DNA of 12,307 nucleotides from Christensenellaceae bacterium (lineage in GTDB: Bacteria; Bacillota; Clostridia; Christensenellales; Aristaeellaceae): NCBI GenBank assembly GCA_017881705.1, contig JADGQP010000119.1, forward strand, positions 1-12,307, in the 5' to 3' direction. Shown one piece after another: positions 5,973-12,307 of this stretch (within the stretch, counting starts at the first letter, position 1; each line of letters starts with the position of its first letter). The notes beneath the pieces were generated by a model that saw nothing but the letters and a program-made list of their open reading frames with translations, did not search any database and was not told the origin of the DNA. A program made the position numbers and the translations under genes.

Positions 5973-7484
5973 ATGTTCAAACGGGTGGTCTGCATCGGTT
6001 GCAGCGTCGCTCTGTTTTGAGCGGTCGCAGTCGGCGCGTCCGCGCAGAGCGAATTTTCCATGGCCGGATTCGACGGTGATTCCAGTAGCCACACTTGGAA
6101 GGACAACGCTTTTTTCACCCGTATGCAGGCGAATACAGGCGTAAACTTCACGTTTGACGAGTATACGGATTATGACAAATGGCAGGCTGCTAAAAAGGAG
6201 ATGTTCTCCAGCGGCAATTTGCCGGACGTGCTTTTTAAGGCGGAACTGACGACCCGCGAACAGATTGAGTATTCCCAAAATGGGATGCTGATCGACCTCA
6301 AGCCCTTGCTCGAGCAAAACGCGCCCAACCTGTGGGCGCTGCTGACTGCGAATCCGGACTGGATGAAGGCCGTCACCCTGCCCGACGGCAAGATTGTCGC
6401 GCTGCCCGGCCTGAGTGAACTTTCCACACAAAACGCCATGTGGATCAACCGCAAGTGGCTGGACGCGCTCCACCTGGATGCGCCCACGGATTGGGACGGG
6501 CTGGTAAAGGTGCTCAACGCCTTTAAAACCGGCGACCCCAACGGCAACAGCAAAGCCGACGAGATTCCCCTGTCGTTTCTGGGCAGCTGGGATTTAAAAT
6601 TCCTCTTCCACGCGGTGGGCCTGACGGCGAACGATTATAACGTTTACCTGGACGAAACCGGAACCGTGCGTTTGATGCCGGAGGAGGACGCGTACCTCAA
6701 CCTGGCCGGAAAATTGTCGGACCTCTACGCCCAGGGGCTTCTGGACCAGGATGGTTTCACCACCGCCGATTCCCTGCGCGCGGTAACCGACAGCGATGCG
6801 ACCGCGACCTACGGCCTGTTTTTCGGGCCTAACCCTATGAACCTGCTGCCCTATACTTTAGCCCAGCAATATGAACTGTTGGAGCCGCTGACCTACAACG
6901 GCAAACAGATCTACCGCGACCTGAACGGAACGGTGATGCGCGGGTCGTTCGCGATCACCTCCGCCTGCGACGATCCCGCGAAGATGCTCCAATGGGTGGA
7001 CACGCTGTATTCGCAGGAAGGCGCCACGGAAGCGATGGCCGGCAAGGCAGGCGAGGACTATATTCTTAACCAGGACGGCACTTGGGACTACGCAAACAGC
7101 GAGGACAATTCTTCCTATATTCTTTATGACCTGAGTGTGTACGATACCGGCACGATGCCCTGGCTGTTCCCGCAGGATTTTTATGACCGCTATAACAACG
7201 ACGAACTGCAATCGGTCAACCGGGCGCTGGAAAACCTGCGCACCTATCTGGTGACCCCTTTCCCGACCGATTATACCCTCACCCCCGAGCAGGAGGATAC
7301 GATTGCGCCCCTGCAGGCGGCGCTGGGCCGCTATGTAGACGAGAGCCTGGCCAAATTTGTGCTGGGCGAGTGGGACGCGCATTCCGACGAGGCGATTGCG
7401 AGCTACCGCGAGGGACTTACCCAAAACGGACGGGACGCGCTCCTGGCTTTCTGGCAGGGAATCGCCGACCAGATGAACCCGTAA
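5973..7484 (+). CDS. Extracellular solute-binding protein (LplA/YtcQ-like), signal peptide interrupted by in-frame TGA
   Basis: Sugar-type ABC binding protein. The natural start is ATG 5973, 6 bases after GGAGGGT. From it the frame reads a signal peptide: MFKRVVCIGCSVALF, then TGA (6018-6020), then AVAVGASAQSEF, directly in frame with 474 open residues from Met30 (6060) onward. No GTG or TTG lies between the stop and Met30, and Met30 has no good ribosome binding site. The mature part looks complete: TGVNFTFDEY, LPDVLF, WINRKWLDAL and the Ca-loop-like DPNGNSKADEIPL, as in LplA/AlgQ-type proteins. ASA|QSE would be a signal peptidase I site; there is no lipidation cysteine, unusual for a Gram-positive binding protein. 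It is either a recently inactivated gene, a cytoplasmic short form starting at 6060, or a sequence error. No permease genes are nearby; a sugar kinase follows 51 bases later. Confidence 0.82.
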
Positions 7485-7535
7485 CCACGCCGCGCAACGG
7501 TTTTCCAATTCGACGTGAAGGATGGCGGATGGCAT

Positions 7536-8837
7536 ATGAACCAATATGCGCAGATGATCCGGTTACTCAAGACCCCCGACGTCATGAAACGATTGACGCA
7601 TCTGTATGGGCAGCGGGATGGTATGCTCGTGCAGCAAACCATGCGCTACACGCACATGCTCAAAAAACATGAGGATCTTTTTAATGTGGACGGGCCGGTG
7701 CTGCTGGTAAGCGCTCCCGGGCGCACCGAGATCGGGGGCAACCATACTGACCATAACCGCGGCAAGGTACTGGCCGCGGCCATCAACCTGGACACGCTGG
7801 CTGCCGTAAGCAAACGACGGGACAGGATCGTCCATATTCACAGCGAGGGATATCCCCCCATCACGATTTCACTAGATGAACTGGAAGCCAAGGAGGAAGA
7901 AAAAGGGACTACGGCGGCGCTGGTACGCGGCGTGGCCAGAAAGCTCTCCGATGAAAAATTTGTGATCGGCGGGTTCGACGCGGCGGTGTCCTCCACCGTG
8001 TTAAACGGCAGCGGGTTAAGCTCCTCGGCTTCGTTCGAGGTTGCGATGTGCGCGGTTTTCGATTCGCTGTTCAACGGCTGTCGTATGGATGCCGTAAAGC
8101 GCGCCGAGTATTCCCAATATGCCGAAAACGTGTATTTCGGCAAACCCAGCGGGCTGATGGATCAAATGGCGTCCAGCGTCGGCGGACTTACGTGCATTGA
8201 TTTCAAGTACGACCAGCCCAAGATTCAAACCATTGCCTATGATTTTTCCGCGAAAGGGTTCGCTATCACCGTGGTGAACACCGGCGGCAACCATGGCGAC
8301 CTGACCGATTATTACGCCGCCATTCCGCGGGAAATGCGCGATGTTGCCGAGTGCTTTGGGGAAACGTACTTAAGGCGGGTGCGGCCGGAGCAGTTTATAC
8401 AGGGCATCCCCATGATCCGAGAAAAGCTGGGCGTGGGTAAGGGCGATCGGGCCATCCTGCGCGCGGCGCACTATTTTGATGAAAACCGCCGCGTCAGCGA
8501 TATGACGGACGCGCTGCAAAACAACGACCTGCCTGCTTTTTTGCAAAACGTGGTAGAATCCGGCCAAAGCAGCGCCATGTACCTGCAAAACATCTTTGCC
8601 ACCTATCAATCCGAGGAAGTCGCTCTGGCGCTGATGCTGGCGGACCGCAAGCTGAAAGGCAAGGGCGCGTGGCGCGTTCATGGCGGCGGCTTTGCGGGAA
8701 CGACCCTCAACATCGTGCCCCAGAAGGAACTGGACGGCTTTGTGAAAGAAATGAGCGCGGTGTTTGGCGAGGGCAGCTGCACGGTGCTGGACATCCGGCC
8801 CGAGGGCGCGGCGACGGTGGATTTGCTGGGCGCTTGA
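7536..8837 (+). CDS. Galactokinase-family GHMP sugar kinase with unusual sugar-binding signature
   Basis: A 433-residue GHMP kinase closest to galactokinase, which makes galactose 1-phosphate for the Leloir pathway. Motif 1 is APGRTEIGGNHTDH (60-73), motif 2 GSGLSSSAS (158-166) and motif 3 GGGFAGTT (383-390). Asp209 in GLMDQ matches the catalytic aspartate. Classical galactokinases read GRVNLIGEHTDY; here Asn69 replaces the sugar-contacting Glu, while His70 and Asp72 remain. The N-terminus is about 40 residues longer than in E. coli GalK. Similar variants in Clostridia are annotated galactokinase, so galactose is likely but not proven. ATG 7536 is preferred; a GTG at 7515 in the same frame has no ribosome binding site. 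It is probably co-transcribed with the binding protein 51 bases upstream. No other Leloir genes are in view. Confidence 0.85.
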   Translation: MNQYAQMIRLLKTPDVMKRLTHLYGQRDGMLVQQTMRYTHMLKKHEDLFNVDGPVLLVSAPGRTEIGGNHTDHNRGKVLAAAINLDTLAAVSKRRDRIVHIHSEGYPPITISLDELEAKEEEKGTTAALVRGVARKLSDEKFVIGGFDAAVSSTVLNGSGLSSSASFEVAMCAVFDSLFNGCRMDAVKRAEYSQYAENVYFGKPSGLMDQMASSVGGLTCIDFKYDQPKIQTIAYDFSAKGFAITVVNTGGNHGDLTDYYAAIPREMRDVAECFGETYLRRVRPEQFIQGIPMIREKLGVGKGDRAILRAAHYFDENRRVSDMTDALQNNDLPAFLQNVVESGQSSAMYLQNIFATYQSEEVALALMLADRKLKGKGAWRVHGGGFAGTTLNIVPQKELDGFVKEMSAVFGEGSCTVLDIRPEGAATVDLLGA

Positions 8838-8878
8838 TGCCTGGCGGGCCAAGCCGTTACGCGGGCGGATACGCCGCG

Positions 8879-8907
8879 TTGACAGGCGTGCGGGACCATG
8901 CTACAAT
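8879..8907 (+). promoter_or_regulatory. Sigma-A promoter of the FMN riboswitch-ribU transcript
   Basis: A consensus TTGACA (8879-8884), a 17-base spacer and TACAAT (8902-8907). The riboswitch begins about 20 bases further on. An 8-base-pair hairpin with one bulged G (8859-8879) ends at the -35 box. It lacks a T run, so I do not call it a terminator for the kinase gene. Confidence 0.9.
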
Positions 8908-8925
8908 AAACGCGTAAAACCCAAT

Positions 8926-9069
8926 GGCTTCTTCGGGGCAGGGTGAGATTCCCTACCGGCGGTACAGCCCGCGAACTTTGGGAAGTTTTTCCCAAGGCCG
9001 ATTCGGTGAAATTCCGAAGCCGACGGTGTACGGCGCAAGCCGTTGAGTCCGGATGAGAGAAGAGCAGCC
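8926..9069 (+). promoter_or_regulatory. FMN riboswitch (RFN element)
   Basis: Conserved RFN blocks in order: TTCGGGGCAGGGTGAGATTCCC, ACCGGCGGT, AGCCCGCGA, then a variable hairpin (about 8974-8997), GCCGA, CGGTGAAATTCCGAAGCCGACGGT and AGTCCGGATGAGAGAAG. P1 closes by 8930-8934 pairing with 9059-9063 and can extend through GGCT (8926-8929) with AGCC (9066-9069). The last part contains an extra hairpin, ACGGC-GCAA-GCCGT, capped by a GNRA tetraloop. FMN binding normally lowers expression of the downstream gene, here the riboflavin transporter ribU. Confidence 0.96.
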
Positions 9070-9136
9070 TTCCATCGTGAGCGGTTGCCCCTGATGCTGA
9101 AACCATCGGGGGCAATTTATGTCCAAATGGAGGGTT
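9066..9136 (+). promoter_or_regulatory. Riboswitch expression platform: strong hairpin and possible Shine-Dalgarno sequestering helix
   Basis: A 12-base-pair hairpin (9085-9096 with 9104-9115, one G-T pair, 7-base loop) is followed by only TTTAT, so it is a weak candidate terminator. Outside it, AGCCTTCCAT (9066-9075) can pair with ATGGAGGGTT (9127-9136), which covers the ribU ribosome binding site GGAGGG (9129-9134). This suggests control of translation. How this helix switches with P1 is not settled by the sequence. Confidence 0.5.
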
Positions 9137-9142
9137 TAGCTT

Positions 9143-9772
9143 ATGGTAAACGGAAACAAACCCATGAACACGCGCAAACTGGCGACGATCGCCATTCTTG
9201 CGGCGGTGGCAAGCCTGTTGTTTTTACTGGAAATACCTGTGGTGCTTTTTTACAAGCTGGATTTCAGCAACCTGCCGGTGCTGCTGGGCACGTATGCCAT
9301 GGGGCCGGTCGCAGGCATGGCGATCCTTTTTATCAAGAGCTTGCTGGGGCTTTTACACACCACATCCCAGGGCGTGGGGGAGCTGGCGGATTTTATCATC
9401 GGCCTGGCGATGGTGCTGCCCGCAGGGCTGATTTACCGCACGCATAAAACCCGCCGCGGCGCGCTGCTGGGCATGGTCGTGGGCGGCGTGTGCGCTACTG
9501 TCGCGGGCGTGCTGACCAACGTGTATCTGCTGATCCCTTTTTATGCTTTCGCTTACGGTATGCCGGTCAGCCAGATTGTCGCCATGGGGCAAGCCCTGAT
9601 TCCCGGGCTGGACACGGTTTGGAAATTTGTGCTGGCGATCACCGCCCCATTCAATGTTTTAAAGTGGACGGCGATCGGCGTGGCGGGCTGGCTGATGTAT
9701 AAGCCGCTTTCGCCGCTTCTGCACGGGCGCTCGTCGGGGCTCGGGAACGGGCAAGGCAAGCCAAGCCGGTAA
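9143..9772 (+). CDS. ribU: Riboflavin ECF transporter, substrate-binding component
   Basis: A 209-residue membrane protein and the S component of an energy-coupling factor transporter that imports riboflavin; it needs the shared EcfA, EcfA' and EcfT module, not seen here. About five to six hydrophobic segments are visible (roughly 13-36, 45-71, 83-98, 106-135, 160-187). The first carries the Ala/small-residue pattern (AILAAVASLLF) that docks EcfT in S components. KLDFSNLPVLLGTYAMGPVAG (38-58) matches the RibU family. The C-terminal tail (HGRSSGLGNGQGKPSR) is polar. The ATG follows GGAGGG with 8 bases between; a second ATG seven codons later is weaker. Position directly behind an FMN riboswitch strongly supports the assignment. 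Confidence 0.94.
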   Translation: MVNGNKPMNTRKLATIAILAAVASLLFLLEIPVVLFYKLDFSNLPVLLGTYAMGPVAGMAILFIKSLLGLLHTTSQGVGELADFIIGLAMVLPAGLIYRTHKTRRGALLGMVVGGVCATVAGVLTNVYLLIPFYAFAYGMPVSQIVAMGQALIPGLDTVWKFVLAITAPFNVLKWTAIGVAGWLMYKPLSPLLHGRSSGLGNGQGKPSR

Positions 9773-9838
9773 CGAAAGGGCAAAGTGAAGTTTACAGTTT
9801 GCGCCGCCCTATACAGGCGACCGGAAGAGAGGGTTCGG

Positions 9839-10297
9839 ATGTGGATTTCCCACAGCGTTGAGGAAACGCGGGCTTTTGGGGAAAAGTTGGCCGTGCAGTT
9901 GTTGGCCGGCGACGTAGTTTTGCTGCAAGGCGAGTTGGGCGCCGGTAAAAGCGAGCTGACGCGCGGCATTGCCCACGGCCTGGGCGTAACCGGATATATC
10001 GTCAGCCCCAGTTTCACTATTTTGCAGGTGTACGATCAGGGGCGTCTGCCGCTGTTTCACTTTGATTGGTACCGCCTTAACGGCGCGGACGAACTGTATG
10101 AAATGGCGATGGACGAATACCTGTACGACGACGGGGTATCGGTTGTGGAATGGCCGGAGAAGGCGAAGGAAGCGATACCGGAAAAGCACCTGGAGATTGC
10201 CGTGGAGGTGCTGGGGGAGAACGAACGCGGTTTTACGCTGCTGCCAGAGGGCGGCTTTCACGCGTTGAATACGGCGGTACTGGAGGCAAGCATATGA
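9839..10297 (+). CDS. tsaE: tRNA threonylcarbamoyladenosine biosynthesis ATPase TsaE
   Basis: A 152-residue P-loop ATPase that works with TsaB and TsaD to make N6-threonylcarbamoyladenosine at position 37 of ANN-decoding tRNAs. Walker A is GELGAGKS (31-38), followed by SPSFTILQVY (56-65), HFDWYRL (74-80) and VVEWPEK (102-108), all family marks. I chose ATG 9839 (AGAGGG upstream), which gives the typical MWISHSVEETRAFGEKLA start. A GTG at 9785 in frame would add 18 residues not usual in the family. It lies 66 bases after ribU with no terminator between them and no clear promoter of its own, so transcription may run on from ribU. It overlaps tsaB by ATGA. Confidence 0.95.
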   Translation: MWISHSVEETRAFGEKLAVQLLAGDVVLLQGELGAGKSELTRGIAHGLGVTGYIVSPSFTILQVYDQGRLPLFHFDWYRLNGADELYEMAMDEYLYDDGVSVVEWPEKAKEAIPEKHLEIAVEVLGENERGFTLLPEGGFHALNTAVLEASI

Positions 10298-11007
10298 AGA
10301 TCCTGGCGCTGGACACATCCGGCCCGGTATGCGGCGTAGCGGTCACAGCGGAGGGGCGCGTGCTTTATGAGGGCGCCGCGGTCAACAAGCTGACCCATTC
10401 GGTCAACCTGATGCCGATGGTGCAGGAGGCCCTCACCCGCGCGGGCCTGGCGGTGGGCGAGCTGGATTTACTGGCGGCGGTAGTGGGACCCGGTTCGTTT
10501 ACGGGCGTTCGCATCGGCGTGAGCACCGTAAAGGGGCTTGCGCACGGATTGGGAAAGCCCTGCGTGGGCGTGGATGCGCTGGAGGCTCTCGCCGCAGGTG
10601 TGAGCGACCCGAACGCGCTGATTTGCCCCATTCAGGATGCGCGCGCGGGCCAGGTATACGGCGCGGTGTTCAAAGCCGGTATGCCGCCGCTTCGCCAAAC
10701 GCCGGACGAGGCGTTGAAGCTGGACGAGTTTTTAACCCGCGCGCTTATAGTGGCGGAGCCAACCCAATCGCTGTACTTTTTAGGCGACGGCGTGGAAAAA
10801 TACCGCGCGTCGATCGTGGAACGGCTGGGGGCGGGCGCGACTTTCGCGCCGGCGCATCTGGCGTATTTGCGGCCCGCCGCGGTCGCGCTGTTGGCGCAGG
10901 CGCACGCGGGGGAACAGACGGATTACCTAGGGCTGATGCCCAAATACCTGCGCGCGCCACAGGCGGAACGGGCACGCGCAGCGAAATTGAAGGCGGAAAA
11001 GGCATGA
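10294..11007 (+). CDS. tsaB: tRNA threonylcarbamoyladenosine biosynthesis protein TsaB
   Basis: A 237-residue protein of the ASKHA fold, partner of TsaD in the t6A transferase complex. Family features are the N-terminal ILALDTS (3-9), a His in KLTHSVNLMP, the block GPGSFTGVRIGVSTVKGLA (66-84) and the IQDARAGQVYGAVF strand region. It lacks TsaD-type metal histidines, as expected for TsaB. The start overlaps the tsaE stop (ATGA, 4 bases), and the stop overlaps the rimI start the same way, implying translational coupling. The C-terminal tail is Ala/Lys/Arg-rich. Confidence 0.95.
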   Translation: MKILALDTSGPVCGVAVTAEGRVLYEGAAVNKLTHSVNLMPMVQEALTRAGLAVGELDLLAAVVGPGSFTGVRIGVSTVKGLAHGLGKPCVGVDALEALAAGVSDPNALICPIQDARAGQVYGAVFKAGMPPLRQTPDEALKLDEFLTRALIVAEPTQSLYFLGDGVEKYRASIVERLGAGATFAPAHLAYLRPAAVALLAQAHAGEQTDYLGLMPKYLRAPQAERARAAKLKAEKA

Positions 11008-11501
11008 CCATCCGACGCATGACCACCGGGGACGTGGACGCGGTGCACAGCATTGAGCTGGCGACTTTCGCCATGCCGTGGTCGCGCCAGAGTTTTCTGC
11101 GCGAAATGGAAAAAAACGCCTGCGCGCGTTACCTGGTTGCCGAGGAAAACGGCGAGATTATCGGCTACGCCGGAGCGTGGATGATTTTTGACGAAGCGCA
11201 CATCACCAATGTGGCGGTAACGGTAGCCTGCCGTGGGCGGGGCATAGGCCGCGCGCTGATGGACGCGCTGATGCGGTATGCCGCCAACCTGGGTGTTACC
11301 TACCTTACGCTGGAGGTGCGCAAAAGCAACGCCGTGGCGCTGAAGTTGTACGAAAGCCTGGGCTTCGTGCGTCTTGGCGTACGCAAACACTATTACGAGG
11401 ACAACGGTGAAGACGCGCTGCTGTTGGTTTGCGACCAGCTTCCGCCGGCGGAGAAGGATTTTCAGGAAGAAAACACGGTTTCCGGCCCGGGCGAACCGTA
11501 A
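11004..11501 (+). CDS. rimI: Ribosomal protein S18-alanine N-acetyltransferase-like GNAT protein
   Basis: A 165-residue GNAT acetyltransferase. The acetyl-CoA loop is RGRGIG (77-82), preceded by the ITNVAV strand and followed by LTLEVRKSNAVALKLYESLGF (101-121) and the RKHYYEDNGEDALLL ending typical of RimI. In E. coli RimI acetylates the N-terminus of ribosomal protein S18; in many bacteria it lies in the t6A gene cluster, as here. About 20 extra polar residues follow the usual end of the domain. Start overlaps tsaB by ATGA. tsaD, which often follows, is absent: rimI is the last gene of the unit and is followed by a hairpin terminator. Confidence 0.93.
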   Translation: MTIRRMTTGDVDAVHSIELATFAMPWSRQSFLREMEKNACARYLVAEENGEIIGYAGAWMIFDEAHITNVAVTVACRGRGIGRALMDALMRYAANLGVTYLTLEVRKSNAVALKLYESLGFVRLGVRKHYYEDNGEDALLLVCDQLPPAEKDFQEENTVSGPGEP

Positions 11502-11555
11502 GCAGCGATTCGCAAGGCCGGAAATTTATATAATGTATTGACAAAAAAGAGACAG

Positions 11556-11591
11556 GCAAAGCCCCCAAACTGGCTGTTGCGTTTTACTTTT
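11556..11591 (+). terminator. Terminator between convergent rimI and methyltransferase genes
   Basis: An 8-base-pair stem with one bulged G (11556-11563 with 11572-11580) and an 8-base loop, followed on the plus strand by GTTTTACTTTT. On the minus strand the same hairpin is followed, after a short gap, by TCTCTTTTTT (11542-11551), so it may serve both genes. The T run for the plus strand overlaps the end of the convergent gene. Confidence 0.6.
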
Positions 11592-12307
11592 CCGAATCGA
11601 ACACGAAAAACTCGCATTCCAGCCGCCCGTTGTATAGGCGGCGTTTTTTCTGGGCGCGACGGCCGAAAAACCGCTCAAACGCGGGGTCGGAGGCGATAAC
11701 GCCCATGCTCCACGCGGGATGGCGTTTCAGCAGTAGCCCAAGCTCCCGATAGAGTGCGTGGCAGCTTTCCTGGTCGCCCATGCGCTCACCGTAGGGCGGG
11801 TTGCACAGAAACACGCCGCGTTCCTGCGGCAGCTGCAAACGGCGCAGATCCTCCGTTTCCACGGGGATGCGGTAGGCGAAACCCGCCTGCTCGATATGTT
11901 TCAGGCAAAGTTCGATGGCTTCGAGGTAGATATCACTGCCGCCGATATCAAAAGAGGTTTCCGGCTGAAACTCCGCCTCGGCTTGGGCGCGCAGCGCCTG
12001 CGTTTCGTTTTGGGGCATCCAGGGGTAGCGTTCGCAGGCGAACGTCCGCGTAAGCCCCGGCGCGCGGTGTGTGGCAATCATTGCGGCTTCCACCAAAAGC
12101 GTGCCGGTGCCGCAGCACGGATCGTACAGCGGTAGTTCCGGCCGCAAGGGGGATAATTCCACCAGCGCGGCTGCCAACGTTTCCCGAAGCGGCGCCTCGC
12201 CGTTCCAGGTGCGGTATCCGCGGCGGTTCAGCGCATCGCCGCTCGTATCCAGTGTAACGCGCAGCTGGTTGTTATGCAGGGCGACTTCCACGGGGCATGG
12301 CGCGCCG
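11584..12307 (-). CDS. THUMP-type class I SAM-dependent rRNA methyltransferase (RlmL/YpsC-like), partial
   Basis: The C-terminal about 241 residues of a gene that runs off the right edge. The frame stays open to the last complete codon, so the GTG at 12291 is internal, not a start. The SAM-binding motif DPCCGTGTLL lies near 12094-12123 and the base-methylating NPPYGER motif at 11782-11802. The lead-in VTLDTSGDALNRRGYR and the ACERYPWMP block are characteristic of the RlmL N-half/YpsC group, whose E. coli relative makes m2G2445 in 23S rRNA. The missing N-terminal part should hold the THUMP RNA-binding domain. It ends FDSEK at TAA 11584-11586, convergent with rimI. Confidence 0.92.
   Translation of the reverse strand, partial: GAPCPVEVALHNNQLRVTLDTSGDALNRRGYRTWNGEAPLRETLAAALVELSPLRPELPLYDPCCGTGTLLVEAAMIATHRAPGLTRTFACERYPWMPQNETQALRAQAEAEFQPETSFDIGGSDIYLEAIELCLKHIEQAGFAYRIPVETEDLRRLQLPQERGVFLCNPPYGERMGDQESCHALYRELGLLLKRHPAWSMGVIASDPAFERFFGRRAQKKRRLYNGRLECEFFVFDSEK

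Noticed and set aside
5973..6062. Selenocysteine or Trp decoding at the TGA in the binding protein
   Set aside because: A signal peptide core is not a place for selenocysteine, I see no obvious downstream selenocysteine element, and TGA ends other genes while Trp uses TGG.
8859..8879. GC-rich hairpin after the galactokinase-like gene as a terminator
   Set aside because: It has no T run and runs into the -35 box of the next promoter; it could be chance in GC-rich DNA.
11525..11546. TATAAT and TTGACA close together after rimI as a promoter
   Set aside because: The -35-like box lies downstream of the -10-like box, so the order is wrong for a promoter, and no gene follows on the plus strand.
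1..12307. CRISPR array, insertion sequence, tRNA/rRNA gene, prophage or defence system
   Set aside because: I found no spaced short repeats, transposase motifs, tRNA-like cloverleaf or phage or defence domains; almost all DNA is explained by housekeeping genes.

Overview
The window looks like ordinary chromosome from a fairly GC-rich, probably anaerobic Gram-positive bacterium of the class Clostridia. The evidence is a two-subunit oxygen-sensitive class I fumarase, a PrsA-like secretion foldase with a lipoprotein-type signal, an ECF-type riboflavin transporter under an FMN riboswitch, a clostridial-type galactokinase homologue, strong purine-rich ribosome binding sites and clear sigma-A promoters. 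I cannot name the genus. TGA ends several genes and Trp is read from TGG, so the genetic code looks standard.

Layout. At the left edge (1-172, minus) is the N-terminus of a coiled-coil signalling protein in noticeably AT-rich DNA, followed by about 290 bases with no convincing gene. From 464 to 2750 (minus) one promoter drives a metallophosphoesterase and then fumarase alpha and beta. Both upstream genes of this operon appear to start at TTG codons behind very good ribosome binding sites. A strong terminator separates the operon from a PrsA-like lipoprotein (2820-4184, minus). Its parvulin domain carries a long coiled-coil insertion and lacks one of the two conserved active-site histidines. 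Divergent promoters then lead to murC (4382-5791, plus).

The next plus-strand unit is a sugar-type solute-binding protein followed by a galactokinase-family kinase, which suggests uptake and phosphorylation of a sugar. No permease genes are present. The binding protein has an in-frame TGA in the middle of its signal peptide, the most surprising feature of the window. A consensus promoter, an FMN riboswitch and ribU follow, then tsaE, tsaB and rimI with ATGA overlaps (tRNA t6A synthesis plus an N-acetyltransferase; tsaD is not here). A possibly bidirectional terminator lies between rimI and a convergent THUMP-type rRNA methyltransferase gene that runs off the right edge.

I see no CRISPR array, insertion sequence, tRNA or rRNA gene, phage gene or defence system. 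The items worth following are local: the interrupted signal peptide, the altered PrsA domain, the unusual sugar-kinase signature, and a possible Shine-Dalgarno-sequestering helix behind the FMN riboswitch.
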